Assembly (NCBI GenBank): GCA_047495785.1
Contig: JBLDXI010000024.1
Location: 2,914,001 to 2,978,000, forward strand
DNA: 64,000 nucleotides
Source: Lepidodermella squamata
Lineage: Eukaryota; Gastrotricha
Reading direction: 5' to 3'
Positions 22,661 to 32,441 of this stretch are shown here, piece after piece. Positions within the stretch are counted from its first letter, which is position 1. Every line of letters starts with the position of its first letter. A program made the translations under genes and the position numbers. The notes beneath the pieces are model-generated. The model was given only the letters and a program-made list of their open reading frames with translations, searched no databases and was not told where the DNA came from.

Positions 22661-24146
22661 AAAATTTCATAATTTTTTGTTTGGTAGACACTTTTCGGTC
22701 GTCACTGATCACAAACCACTGTTGGCTTTGTTCAACCCGAAGAAAGGTGTGCAGCAAATGGCTGCAAAACGACTAGCCAGGTGGTGTTGGATGCTTCAAC
22801 AGTACGACTACGAAATCGAATTCAGGCGAACCGAAGACCATGGCAACGCCGATGCTCTGAGTCGTTTACCGGTCGGTGAAGATCCCAAATTCGATGGGGA
22901 GGAAAGTGCAGATGATGTTGATATGGTTCTGACAATCAAAACAATCGGGTACCAATCAACGAATGAAGCAAACGCTATGACTCGAGAGTCGGTTCGTGAC
23001 CCAATCGTGTCCAAAGCCGCGATGTTTATTCGAAATGGTTGGCCTAATCAACTGGATGAACAAGAGCTGCGAGATCTTAAAAAACTCTCACCGTATTTGT
23101 CAATTAACGGACCTTGTGTATTTTATGGAAACAGGTTGCTTATTCCCAAGAATTTGCGTGAAGATGTTCTGAAAGTCGTTCACCTGGGACATTTCGGTAT
23201 CCAGCGAATGAAGCAACTGGCTCGAACGGCGGTCTACTGGCCGGGTATCGATGATGCGATAAATAACCTGGCTAAAACCTGTTCAAGCTGCAACGAACAT
23301 CAAAACAACCCGATCAAAGCACCTGTTCACCCTTGGTCACTTCCGGAACAACCTTGGACTCGAGTTCATGTCGATCATGCGATAAATTTCCTCGAGTCGA
23401 ATTGGCTGATCTTGGTGGATTCAACATCGCGCTATCCTTGCATTCACCCCACCAAATCACTGACGGCCAAAACGACTTTGGAATTGCTCGATGAAGATTT
23501 CGCTCATTTCGGTTTTCCTCAGGTGCTGGTTACCGATAATTTTCCCATGTTTCATTCAGAAGAATTTCAACGGGGTTGTGCGGATCGGGGAATCATCCAC
23601 TTGACTGGCGCACCGTATAAGCCGGAAACTAACGGACTAGCTGAACGATTTGTTGAGACCTTCAAAAACTCAATGAAAAAGTCATCGTTAACGAAAGCGG
23701 ATGCCTTGAACGAATTCCTGATGGTCTATCGTCGTACTCCTTTGGCGAATGGCTATTCACCAAGCGAATTACTCAACGGTCGCCAAATTCATGCAAAAAT
23801 TGATACCCTGGTGTTAAACCCGATTTTGAATGACCAAAAGCGACAAGCGACTCGAACCGAAACGGCGACTACGGCAACCACCTTTACTACTGGTGATGAA
23901 GTCTGGGCTCGTGTCCTGGGCGGTCGTCTCGCGAATCGTGATCCAAAATGGGTAGCTGCGGTTGTCGAACAAGTTTGTGGACCCCGACGTTATCAAATTC
24001 GAGTTCTATCTGATGATTTACTTTGGACTCGTCACGTCGATCAACTTTGTCCACGTTTTGGCGATGCTCCACCTGAACCTCCGGTGATCAATCCAACTCC
24101 TGAAATTGGCTTACGTAGAAGTCCGCGCTTACAAGTTCGTCTGTGA
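22660..24146 (+). CDS. Gypsy Pol remnant: end of RNase H plus integrase
   Basis: The reading begins inside the RNase H domain (FLFGRHFSVVTDHKPLLALF, later HGNADALSRLP). It continues with an HHCC integrase zinc finger (HLGHFGIQRMKQ and CSSC) and an integrase core with the acidic triad in HVDHA, VTDNF and NGLAER. The residue after TDN is F where G is usual. It ends at the TGA before the purine tract. Protease, reverse transcriptase and the front of RNase H are missing, deleted between the Gag stop and about 22660. The open frame can be traced upstream to 22497, but that part is Gag in another frame, so no start is claimed. Confidence 0.8.
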
Positions 24147-24182
24147 CGTCTTTGCTGCGGGTCTCAAAGACTGGTGAGGAGG

Positions 24183-24427
24183 TGTTGTGTCTTGTCCAAT
24201 CCAGGTCAGATTATTGAGGTCAAGTAGGAAAAGCACATGGCCGCTACTCACCACGTGGCCGCTGGGCTGGTCGAGCTTCGCCATTATGGTCATTATGTTT
24301 TATGGCTGTGTTTAATAAATTGCTTTTCTTGATCATATGGATTTAATGTTGATATATTGATAGGGGATCTTTTACGATTAAATAAAATACAAGAAGATTG
24401 TCAATCGGTCTTTTGTTAAACACAACA
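24183..24427 (+). repeat. Right LTR of the gypsy element
   Basis: 245 bp, nearly identical to the left LTR, followed by GTTTG and then the remaining ATTTCAAA of exon 2 of pseudogene E. Confidence 0.9.
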
Positions 24428-24587
24428 GTTTGATTTCAAAGTGAGTGCTCAGCGCAATTTGATACCATCATTTAATGTTTCTATTTTACAGCTGGTAAAC
24501 CCAGATTGCAGCCGTGGCCTGGATATATCAGTCGATCAGACTCGTATCGACGATGCGATTAGGCGGGTCAGCAAGATCCTTTCGTTA

Positions 24588-25371
24588 TCATCATTTCTAA
24601 ACATACAATTAAAAGAAGAATAACCTGAACCATCAATATCAGCTCGAACATCTTTAAAAAAATAATGTATGACAATAGATGGGTCGAAATTTCTTACCTC
24701 ATCAGTGAGGCGTCAGCTCTAGTACCTGTTTTATATGTTGCTAAGGATACATATTACTCTAGGCGAAGCTTACACAATAACATAATAACATAATAAGAAA
24801 CCGCTTATTTAAGGGGGATTTTTTTATTTTTACAGTGAGCACCGAAGGTGCGAAAACCTTGCCCCGCCGTGAAACGCGAGCGCAGCGAGCATCACGGGGC
24901 AAGGTTTTCGTCCGAGCGAAGCGAGGGGACGCTGATTTCATCGAGCGAAGCGAGAAAAAGCACTTAAAACTCTTCGAACGAACCGAGATCACTTTTCTTG
25001 TTTCAGTATGAAATTCGTTCAAAAATGCCGTTTTCAACGTACATTTTTAAGGTTGATTTTTTAAAGTCGCATTTCACCCACGAAATTAACCTATTATGTC
25101 ACATTTTTCCATTTAAATTGCAGTTTTATCGGGAACGGTGAACGCTTCGCCTTGAGTAATATGTCTAATAAGGCCCACGGTACGGCTAGTTTCTCGGAAA
25201 AATCGCATAATAAGACTCGGCTTCGCCTCGCCTTATTATGTGAGTTTTTCCTCGAAACTAGCCTTCCCTAGGGCCTTATTTATACATAAAATTAATTTGA
25301 TCATTTGCTATACACATAGTCGCCTTGGCGGTGTTTGCAAATAAAATAAAATAAATGATGAGTTGACGTGA
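24588..25371. mobile_element. Fold-back insertion in exon 3 of pseudogene E
   Basis: It splits exon 3 between TTTCGTTA and GTTAGGAAG, so GTTA may be a target duplication. TCATCATTT at the left end faces AAATGATGA near the right end (25353-25361). Inside are nested inverted repeats: ACATATTACTCTAGGCGAAG (from about 24748) with its near-complement (about 25144), CGAAAACCTTGCCCCG with its exact complement (about 24850-24910), and a long pair around 25166-25270 based on GGCTAGTTTC and GAAACTAGCC. No coding. Confidence 0.65.
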
Positions 25372-25486
25372 GTTAGGAAGTATTTCGATAACTGAGGACT
25401 CAGCCGAAAAGTGACCAGTTGAGGAAAAGTCGACTGAAACGAGCTCATCTGAAAGGACTCGCTCCGCCCCACACCTTCGTAGATAA

Positions 25487-25850
25487 TAATAACCAAACGC
25501 CAAAAATATTGAATTTCAGATTTCAACCTCCAGCTGATTCGAGCTGGAACCGCGATCAGATATAGGCCTGGTATGATGTTTTCTCGCATGGTTCCCCAGC
25601 TCTCTCCGCTTCTCTAAATACTATTCACAGTCAATTGTGTCAATGGTACCCCGCCCTTCCTCTGAGCGATGACCTCGAGAGCGTCAGCCTGTCGCCCAGC
25701 CCCCACTCGTTCACCCTTCGCACAGCTGAATCGCCGGCTTCTTCTTGGTCCCCTTCCAACCTTTTTCAGTTAGCTCTCCCCACTTTCTTCCCCTTTTTGC
25801 TTCCACCTTCTCCGAGTAAAAAAACCCACCCAACAGGGATAAAGATGTCT
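25487..25850. other. Gap before RING gene F
   Basis: About 25550-25580 reads GATCAGATATAGGCCTGGTA, matching the coiled-coil start of the YVPPH-type genes (DQISVWYD), so it is a scrap of another copy. From about 25650 the sequence is C/T-rich family flank like that before gene D. No gene. Confidence 0.45.
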
Positions 25851-25857
25851 ACCACGA

Positions 25858-25888
25858 CCTTATCGCTAAAAGCAGCTACCGGATAAGG
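25858..25888 (+). promoter_or_regulatory. Inverted GATA pair upstream of RING gene F
   Basis: CCTTATC (25858-25864) and GATAAGG (25882-25888), spacer 17 bp, 76 bp before the ATG. Spacing and flanks match genes B and D. Confidence 0.6.
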
Positions 25889-25964
25889 GCACAAGCCTCA
25901 TTAGATAGTCACTAAAATAAATTATATTCCAATAATAAGAAGTGCTGCCTTTGAACCACATCAA

Positions 25965-28322
25965 ATGGCCAAATCGGAATACAAGGACGATTTGAAAGCG
26001 GCAAGTCTTTAGCGTGCTTAAAATTGGCAACTTATGATTTTCATTCTTCAGGCTATAACGTGCGCAATTTGTTTGGGGGCCTTCAAAAACCCAAAGATCA
26101 TGCAGAACTGCCCTCACACTTTTTGCGAGGGTTGTATCATCGAGCTGATCCCTAAAGTCGTCCCTCCTCCACATCAGCAGCAAATCCTGTGCCCAGCTTG
26201 TCGTTCGCCGAGTGTTGTTTTGGGCGGAGGCATCGCGACATGGAAGAAAAATCATGTTGCCGCGGAAATCGCCGAATTGTATAGCAAACAAGAGTCCTTA
26301 TTGGCAAATCAAGCTAGTACTGGTATGGCATCTGCCGACCCTTTAATGAGCTTCAAATGCGAACATTTCATTGCGGTCAATCAACGAAAAACCTGCCCGC
26401 ATTGCAAGCATTCGTTTTGCCAGTCTTGTCTATTCGTTCACATGGAAAAAATGAAACAGCGCATGAAAGCAATTCGGGAAAAATGGGCGCGACAATTTCC
26501 GACTCGCTCATCTCTGGATGACTTGACCGACGGTCTTGATTTTTTGGCTAAATCCCTCGATCATCAAATCGCCTCGGCGGGGGTCGCAATAAGTGAAACG
26601 GCAAAGGAAATTCTGCGAGCCGTTGAAAAGGTTCTCCTGGAGAAGGGCGACAGCTTATCGGCTAAATCCCTGGAAATTAAAGAGAGAAAGCTTCACCCAT
26701 TGCGCAGGGCTATCGAGCTGGCGTCGAGGCAAAGTACCATACCCGCTGATACCAACAGTCAAATCGATAGCGTGATGGCTAACTCGGTTCTCGAGCACAG
26801 CTGTGAGGGGATCGCTGAGCTTCTGATCAAAGTTGAACAAGCTGATGAACAGGTTTGAGAGGCTCTAAACTGCTGGAAACGCTGTAATAACGAGACCTAT
26901 TTTAGCTTTCAAGAACGGGCTTCATTCCAAATCCCGAAATAATTTTCGCTCCAGCAATAGACTCGATCAAGGAATGTCTTCGAGTTTTAACAGCGACTAT
27001 GTCACTTGGGGATATAGACGTAGTCGATAGAGAACCACAACCCCTTCCGGGTAGCGCCTTAGAGCGACAAATACGTCGCATGGTGATTGTTGAGAATCCT
27101 AGCCCTGCAAAGCCATACAACTTTATTAAGTCCGTTGAACTCGCGTCAACAATTACCTCGGTTAAAGCGATGACTTACTTGGCGCCACTGAAAGCTCTAC
27201 TTATTGCAGCAAACTGCGGATATCAGGTGAGGTGCTACATGTGTCTATTTGAGACCAAAATCGGACGAAAACATTTTTTCCGGCAATTTAACAAGCATTT
27301 TTCTCCACTGTTCTTGTGAAAAGTCACGAGTCAAAATCTATCCGACTGGCGCCTTCAAAGTTTCAAATGAATACCGTTTATTACGTATTACGTCAATATG
27401 GTTAATCAACCCTCGAAATCAAAACAATTACATTATAATCTAGTCAATTCGTCTTGCAGCAGCACTGAAAAAGTTTATTTCTTGATTTCAGGTGGTTCCA
27501 CTTGAATCTGATGCAGGACCCTCCGTGAAAGCATTGGATACGAGGCATTCAAGTCCGCAATATATGGCTTCTCTCGACTGTCGAGTTTTCATCGTAGATA
27601 AGAGACAGGAGAATGAAATGCTCCTATTCGCATTCGACGTTGTAAGGTTGAATCGCAACGGCAATCAGTCATTCGGAGTAAAAAAATCAGTCGTAGCCAT
27701 GAGAGATAGGGAGATTAAGGGCTTAGCCATTTCACCTGGTCGGAAGGAAATGTATACAATCGCGGGATTGCAACTATTCGCCATTTCAACCGACAGCTAT
27801 GCTGTAACGCCATTGCTACGGTTGCCTGATTCGGATTACGACGCAGTTGTTGGCCTGAGTGCAAGGCTGGGATTCCTATTTAGCAAGCTATCTGGGGGAA
27901 GGCCGAAACCCTATCTTGTTGCAAAACAATGGAGTCCAAATGAACTACAATTTGCATCAAGTGCTGCTGAGCGGGAAATCCTAATCGAATATAACGCAGC
28001 TTTACATCCATGCTATATCGAAGATTCATATAACAACAGAATTTACATTGCAGAAGGAGGAGCCGCCATTAAAATAAAGGTGAAATTTATGAATTTTCAA
28101 TTTCTGAGTAATTTCCTGAATTTTTCCGATAAGGTGTGCATTGCTAGCTCAGACGAACGACTACCACCTCTTGAGCAGTGCCGCGAAATCACAGCGAGTG
28201 AATTTTCAACCTCAGCTATGACAGGCTGGCAAGGTGGTTACTCGGAAAGTAACACGGAAGTTAACATTGCATTTTTCGAGCCAAGCACTCGCAACATCAA
28301 GATAATTTCTTTGACGAATTGA
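25965..28322 (+). CDS. RING/B-box/coiled-coil protein F with predicted beta-propeller
   Basis: Exons 25965-26000, 26052-26852, 26906-27226, 27492-28079 and 28134-28322, all phase 0, 644 residues. Intron 1 begins GCAAGT (GC-AG), as in gene B. Intron 4 is 54 bp, in frame and without stops, so retention would be tolerated. RING (TCAIC, CPHTFCEGC, CPAC), linker ATWKKNHVAAEIAEL, B-box (CEH, CPHC, CQSC then H), coiled coil and the SVLEHSCEGIAELL signature are all intact. Exon 3 has the TMSLGDIDVVDRE block. The propeller runs from about residue 350 to the end, with blocks such as MASLDCRVFIV, LAISPGRKEMYTIA, NRIYIAEGGAAIKIKV and FFEPSTRNIKIISL. This is the best preserved propeller-type member and the natural reference for the fragments after gene D. 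Confidence 0.82.
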
Positions 28323-28718
28323 AATATTGCCCGGATTCTATTGAAAGCTTGCAATGGGACATTTTACTGACACTTTGATTTTGAGTTTGAAATATTTCAT
28401 TCGCTAATAAATTTTGACAGGTCTACATGAAATTACTCAAGCATTCCGGAGCTTGTATTGTTAACAAATGTTATCCATTAGGGACGGTTCTGGCCTTTGA
28501 TGCTGTGCTTTGCGTCGGGACACTTGGTTTATTTCTAGGCTGTTCATGCGTTTTGTGACGTATGATAATGAAACTAATCTCAAATTTCCCATTACAGTTA
28601 CGAGGCAAGGTTTCATGCGAACTATTGTTGTCAGAAAAGAAAACCCACGACTGAGATAAATTAATATCGTATCCTCTGCTTTACGATTTAAACTGAGCCT
28701 TTGGAACGCGCGAGTAAC

Positions 28719-29399
28719 ATGCAGCAAGCTGATCAAGTGAAAGAAGTAAGTCTCTTCGCGATAGTGAAGTCTGTACCATGACATTATGAATTTCCAGATT
28801 CTTACATGCCCAATATGCCTGGACTTTTTCGTAAATCCAAAACACTTCCCAAGTTGCTTGCATAAATTCTGTGAAGGTTGCTTGGTACGACTGCTGGGCA
28901 GTTGTCCCAGAATTGAATGCCCAACTTGCTGAACAGTCTGTATCAAGCGAGATTCTCGTATTGATCGATGGAAAAATAACACCGATGGAAATTAGTGCGA
29001 AAATCGATGCTTTCCTGAAAACGTCTGTTCTTGATCATACCTGTACAGAAGTGTCTCAAATTTTTCGAGAAGCTGAACACGCCGAAAAGCTGGTAAGTCC
29101 TTGATAGTGGCGACTCACGCTATGAACAATTTTTCTAGGTCGAAAGTGCAAGCCGCGATCAATCAAAGAGAATAGCTTTTTCTGCGACCAAGAACAGCAT
29201 CGATGATGTATTGAAACAAATCAGAGATTCCATTTCGCTGGGGGACATTGTTTTATCGGATGAAGTTTCTAAACCAAGCCCCGACACTGATTCTGAGCCC
29301 GCGCCCGCTGGTGTCTATGTACCACGGCATCTCCACAAGAGGATGCAATACGATCGGATCGTGACCGCATGGCGAGAAAGAAGTCATGTTTCTGACTGA
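28719..29399 (+). pseudogene. RING gene G: intact RING followed by a stop and an internal deletion
   Basis: Exon 1 (28719-28745) codes MQQADQVKE, 9 residues instead of 12. Exon 2 starts at 28798 with a complete C3HC4 RING (TCPIC, CLHKFCEGC, CPTC), but the codon after the last Cys is TGA where sisters have CGX or CGC for Arg, most simply a CGA to TGA change. The B-box and most of the coiled coil are missing. The remaining SVLDHTCTEVSQIF segment is in another frame and runs to a splice donor at about 29092. Exon 3 (29139-29399) carries the DSISLGDIVLSDE block and VYVPRHLHKR, a degraded YVPPHLRK followed by about 20 extra residues. It could at most produce a RING-only peptide of about 55 residues. 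Confidence 0.7.
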
Positions 29400-29695
29400 T
29401 GTTCTGAAGCTAAGCATTCTTTGCTGAGCAAAATGGCCTAAAACTAACCAAAATGCCGTAGTATGCATATGAACTATTGAAGTCAAAGCCAATAAAGATG
29501 CATCTCGTAAGAAATTTCCTTTGTTTTCGATGCAAATATCATCGACCCTGCCCAGAAGAAGTTTCAGTTTCGCCGAATGATTACGCCATTTTTCAACCGA
29601 TTCCACTCTCGATACTTGGTTTCACGATAAGCCATATCGTCATTTTTCACCGCAGGACAAAAAAAGGTTAACAAAATATGCACGACAAGCATTGT

Positions 29696-29790
29696 GATAA
29701 GATAACATTCGGCTGTGACAGTGTATATTTAGAATCAAAGAGGAATCATCTTATAGGTTTGAGACGTTAAAAGGGCGTGAGACAGTAACA
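29696..29790 (+). promoter_or_regulatory. Tandem GATA sites and core promoter of RING gene H
   Basis: TGATAAGATAAC (29695-29706) is a tandem GATA pair. GTGTATATTTAGAATC, GAGGAATCATCTTAT and TTAAAAGGGCGTGAG follow, in the same order as before gene C. The ATG is at 29815. Confidence 0.6.
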
Positions 29791-29814
29791 CGGCCAATTA
29801 CATTACGGTTCGCC

Positions 29815-30917
29815 ATGGAAAGCTTACATCAGTCAGGCAAAGCCAAAGACGTAAGATTGTGCTTTTTTGAACGATTTATTACAACATCTAGCTACGTAAA
29901 TTGTTTACTTTACCTCAGATTCTAACCTGTCCGTATTGCTTGGATTATTTTGAACGGCCGAAACTTTTTCCAGGCTGTTCGCACACGTTCTGCGAGGGTT
30001 GCCTACTTGAATTGCTAGGAAGTGACGATAGGATTAAGTGTCCAACCTGCCGCAAAGTGCACACGGTAAGCAGCCGCGGTATTCAAGGGTGGAAGAACAA
30101 TTTCATCGTCGCTGATATGGTGGATTTGATGCGCAGTCGGCCTCCTGCGATGTCAGCTGAAGAAGGAAATTCACCGGCGGATTTCAGCTGTTCGCATCGT
30201 GAATTGGGTGGAAAATTAACACAATGCTTCCACTGTGGGAAATCCTTCTGCGAACCATGCTGCATTGTTCATAAGGAGCAAATGAAACTGGAGCTTCTTA
30301 CAATTAGTAAAAAATGGGCCGGTTCGGCAGCTTCTCCCGAAAATCGGATCTCGGCCTGGTATGACAAACAGCTGAAGAAAATTGATGAAGATATCGTCGC
30401 TGCGAGTAAGCAAATCATGAAAGCAATCACCAAAAGAGTTCGCAAGAAATCCAAGGATTTGTTGTTTCGGGCAGTCGAACTAAAGCAAAAGCAACTTGAA
30501 CAGCTTCATGCAGCCACTGATGAAGTCCACAAAAAAGCCGAGGCAACAAATAACAAAATGTGTTCTGTCTTAGAAAAATCAGCTTCAGAGCTTAGCTGCG
30601 AAGAAATTGCCGATGTGCTATGTCATGCGCAAGCGCTCGATTTCAAGGTGAGTCTGGGGCGACTTTCTTTTTCATCATTTAATGATTCCATTTTAAAGCT
30701 AGAGAATTCAGATTGCAGCCGCGGCCTGGGTTTTTCTGTCGACCAGGCTAACATCGACGATATTTTGACACGATTGAACGAAAGCCTCACAATAGGACGT
30801 ATTACACTAACTGGGGATTATTTTCAGCTGGAATGTGACGACGCTGAGGAAAATTCGACTCAACCGAGTTCATCTGAAACGGCTCTCTACGTCCCGCCAC
30901 ACCGCCGTAAAAAATGA
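29815..30917 (+). CDS. RING/B-box/coiled-coil protein H with C-terminal YVPPHRRKK
   Basis: Exons 29815-29850, 29919-30647 and 30699-30917, phase 0, 327 residues. Residues 1-12 are MESLHQSGKAKD. RING (TCPYC, CSHTFCEGC, CPTC), linker IQGWKNNFIVADMVDLM, B-box (CSH, CFHC, CEPC then H), coiled coil slightly shorter than in C, then SASELSCEEIADVL. Exon 3 holds IDDILTRLNESLTIGRITLTG and ends YVPPHRRKK, so one Leu of the motif is replaced by Arg. Intron 2 is 51 bp, in frame and without a stop, as in gene C. Predicted ubiquitin ligase. Confidence 0.8.
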
Positions 30918-31007
30918 TAATTCAATGACAAATGCCTTGAATTTTAGCTTTGAAAATAGCGGCCGATTTGGGCTTTTAAAAGAATAATAAGATAATTATA
31001 TTAGCGA

Positions 31008-31017
31008 GATAAGATAA
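31008..31017 (+). promoter_or_regulatory. Tandem GATA sites upstream of RING gene I
   Basis: GATAAGATAA, about 118 bp before the ATG of gene I. GTGTATATATTTAAAATCG follows, the diverged form of the element seen before C and H. Confidence 0.55.
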
Positions 31018-31134
31018 TTGAACCGTGGGAGTGTATATATTTAAAATCGAAGAGGGATTATCATGCAGTTTTGAGAAGTTAGAAGAGCATGCGATTGTTA
31101 TAACGGCGACTAACATTTGGGATCATCATGGAGA

Positions 31135-32256
31135 ATGGAGAGCCAACAGCAGCCTGACAAAGTGAAAGACGTAAGATTGTGATATTTTTTAGGAGTTAAT
31201 GCATACTAACTAAATATTTATAAAATATCTTAAGATTCTAACTTGTGCGATCTGCTTGGAGTGTTTTGTACAACTCAAACATTTTCCAGGCTGTTTGCAT
31301 ACGTTCTGCGAGGGCTGCCTGATCCTATTACTTGGAAGTGGCGACATGATTAAGTGTACAAAGTGCCGCAGAGAGCACACGGTAGGCACCTCCGGAATTC
31401 AAGGGTGGAAGAACAATTTACTCGTCGCTGAAATGGCGGATTTGATGCGCAATCGATCTGCAGCTATGGCCACCGAAGAAAGGCCTTCGCTGGCAAATTT
31501 CAGCTGCTCGCATCTGATTTTGGGTGACGATTCCTGTCAGTGCTTACACTGTGACAAATTGTTCTGCAAACCTTGCAGCATTGTGCACGATGAGCTTATG
31601 AAATTGCAGCTTCAAAAAGTTCGAAGGAAATGGGCCAAAACTCTCTGCAGTCCATCAGCTTCACCGGAGTTCCTGAAAACCCGTGATCAGATATCGGTCT
31701 GGTATGATGAACAGATAAAGAAGATGGGTGAAGATATCGCTGAAGCTAATGATCAAATTATTAAGAGAATTGCCGGAAGCCTTCGCAAGAAATCCGAGGC
31801 GTTATTGTCAGAAGCGGCCGAGCTAAAGCAAACCCAATTGGACCAGCTTTATGCAGCCGCTGATGAAGTCTACAATAAAGCCGAGCATACTAATAGCGAA
31901 ATATTTTCCATACTGAAAATATCAGTTTTAGAGCCTGACAGCTTCGAAATAGCTGATTTATTGTGCGATGCAGAATCTTTAGATTTCAAGGTGAGCACGA
32001 GGCGCTTATTTATTACGTCATATAAAACTCCAATTTTTAGCTGGAAAATGGTGGTTGCAACCCTGGGCTAGTTTTCACATTCGACCAGGCGAATATCGAC
32101 AACGCGCTGAGACGATTCAATAATTTCCTCACAATAGGAAGTATTTCGATTACTGGGGACGCATTTCAGCTGAAATGTGACGATGTTAAGGAAACATCGA
32201 ATCCAACTGAAGTCAGCGGCACGCCTCGTTATGTCCCTCCACATCTTCGTAAGTAA
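31135..32256 (+). CDS. RING/B-box/coiled-coil protein I with C-terminal YVPPHLRK
   Basis: Exons 31135-31170, 31235-31990 and 32041-32256, phase 0, 335 residues. The start is the second of two ATGs: ATGGAGA is repeated, and the first ATG (31128) opens a frame of nine codons that ends at a TGA inside exon 1, whereas the second gives MESQQQPDKVKD like its sisters. RING (TCAIC, CLHTFCEGC, CTKC), B-box (CSH, CLHC, CKPC then H), coiled coil and SVLEPDSFEIADLL, where the usual Cys is replaced by Ser. Intron 2 (50 bp) is not a multiple of three, which proves that this intron must be removed in the family. Exon 3 carries IDNALRRFNNFLTIGSISITG and RYVPPHLRK. Its 3' end faces F-box gene J, 185 bp away. 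Confidence 0.8.
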
Positions 32257-32441
32257 TACGGCCGAACGCCGCCTGTCCCCTTGCCTTCTAAATCTGACAT
32301 GTCTAGCCTGACGAGAATCAAAAAATTGATTTGAGCTTGTGAAATGAACAATAAACAACTTGATATAAAACCATCACAAATTTTATTTGAAAGAAGTCCG
32401 TTAAAAAGTTTTGAGAGCCACAATGCATTTCTTAGCTGAAA

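Larger units (their letters stand above)
21343..24427 (+). mobile_element. Ty3/gypsy LTR retrotransposon with internal deletion
   Basis: Two 245-bp LTRs (21343-21587 and 24183-24427) start TGTTGTG and end CACAACA. They differ at only two positions by eye, so the insertion is recent. A 5-bp duplication GTTTG flanks the element (21338-21342 and 24428-24432), inside exon 2 of pseudogene E. A TGGCGACGCAGT stretch just after the left LTR is the probable primer site, and GGTGAGGAGG before the right LTR the purine tract. Protease and reverse transcriptase are absent, so it cannot move by itself. Confidence 0.9.
17758..25486 (+). pseudogene. RING gene E of the YVPPH type, broken by frameshift and several insertions
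   Basis: Exon 1 (17758-17793, MESLQQSGKAKE) and its promoter copy those of gene C. Exon 2 starts at 20599 after an intron swollen to 2.8 kb by a MITE and a palindromic element. The RING is intact (TCAIC, CLHTFCEGC, CPSC), but the B-box has CLHS where a CxxC pair is expected. A deletion of about 4 nt near 21010 shifts the frame, so the coiled coil continues in another frame. A gypsy element sits inside the last codons of exon 2 (21343-24427). Exon 3 resumes at 24492 and is cut again by a fold-back insertion (24588-25371). Its last part (25376-25486) ends in a degraded APHLRR. All lesions taken together, it is a pseudogene. Confidence 0.85.
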
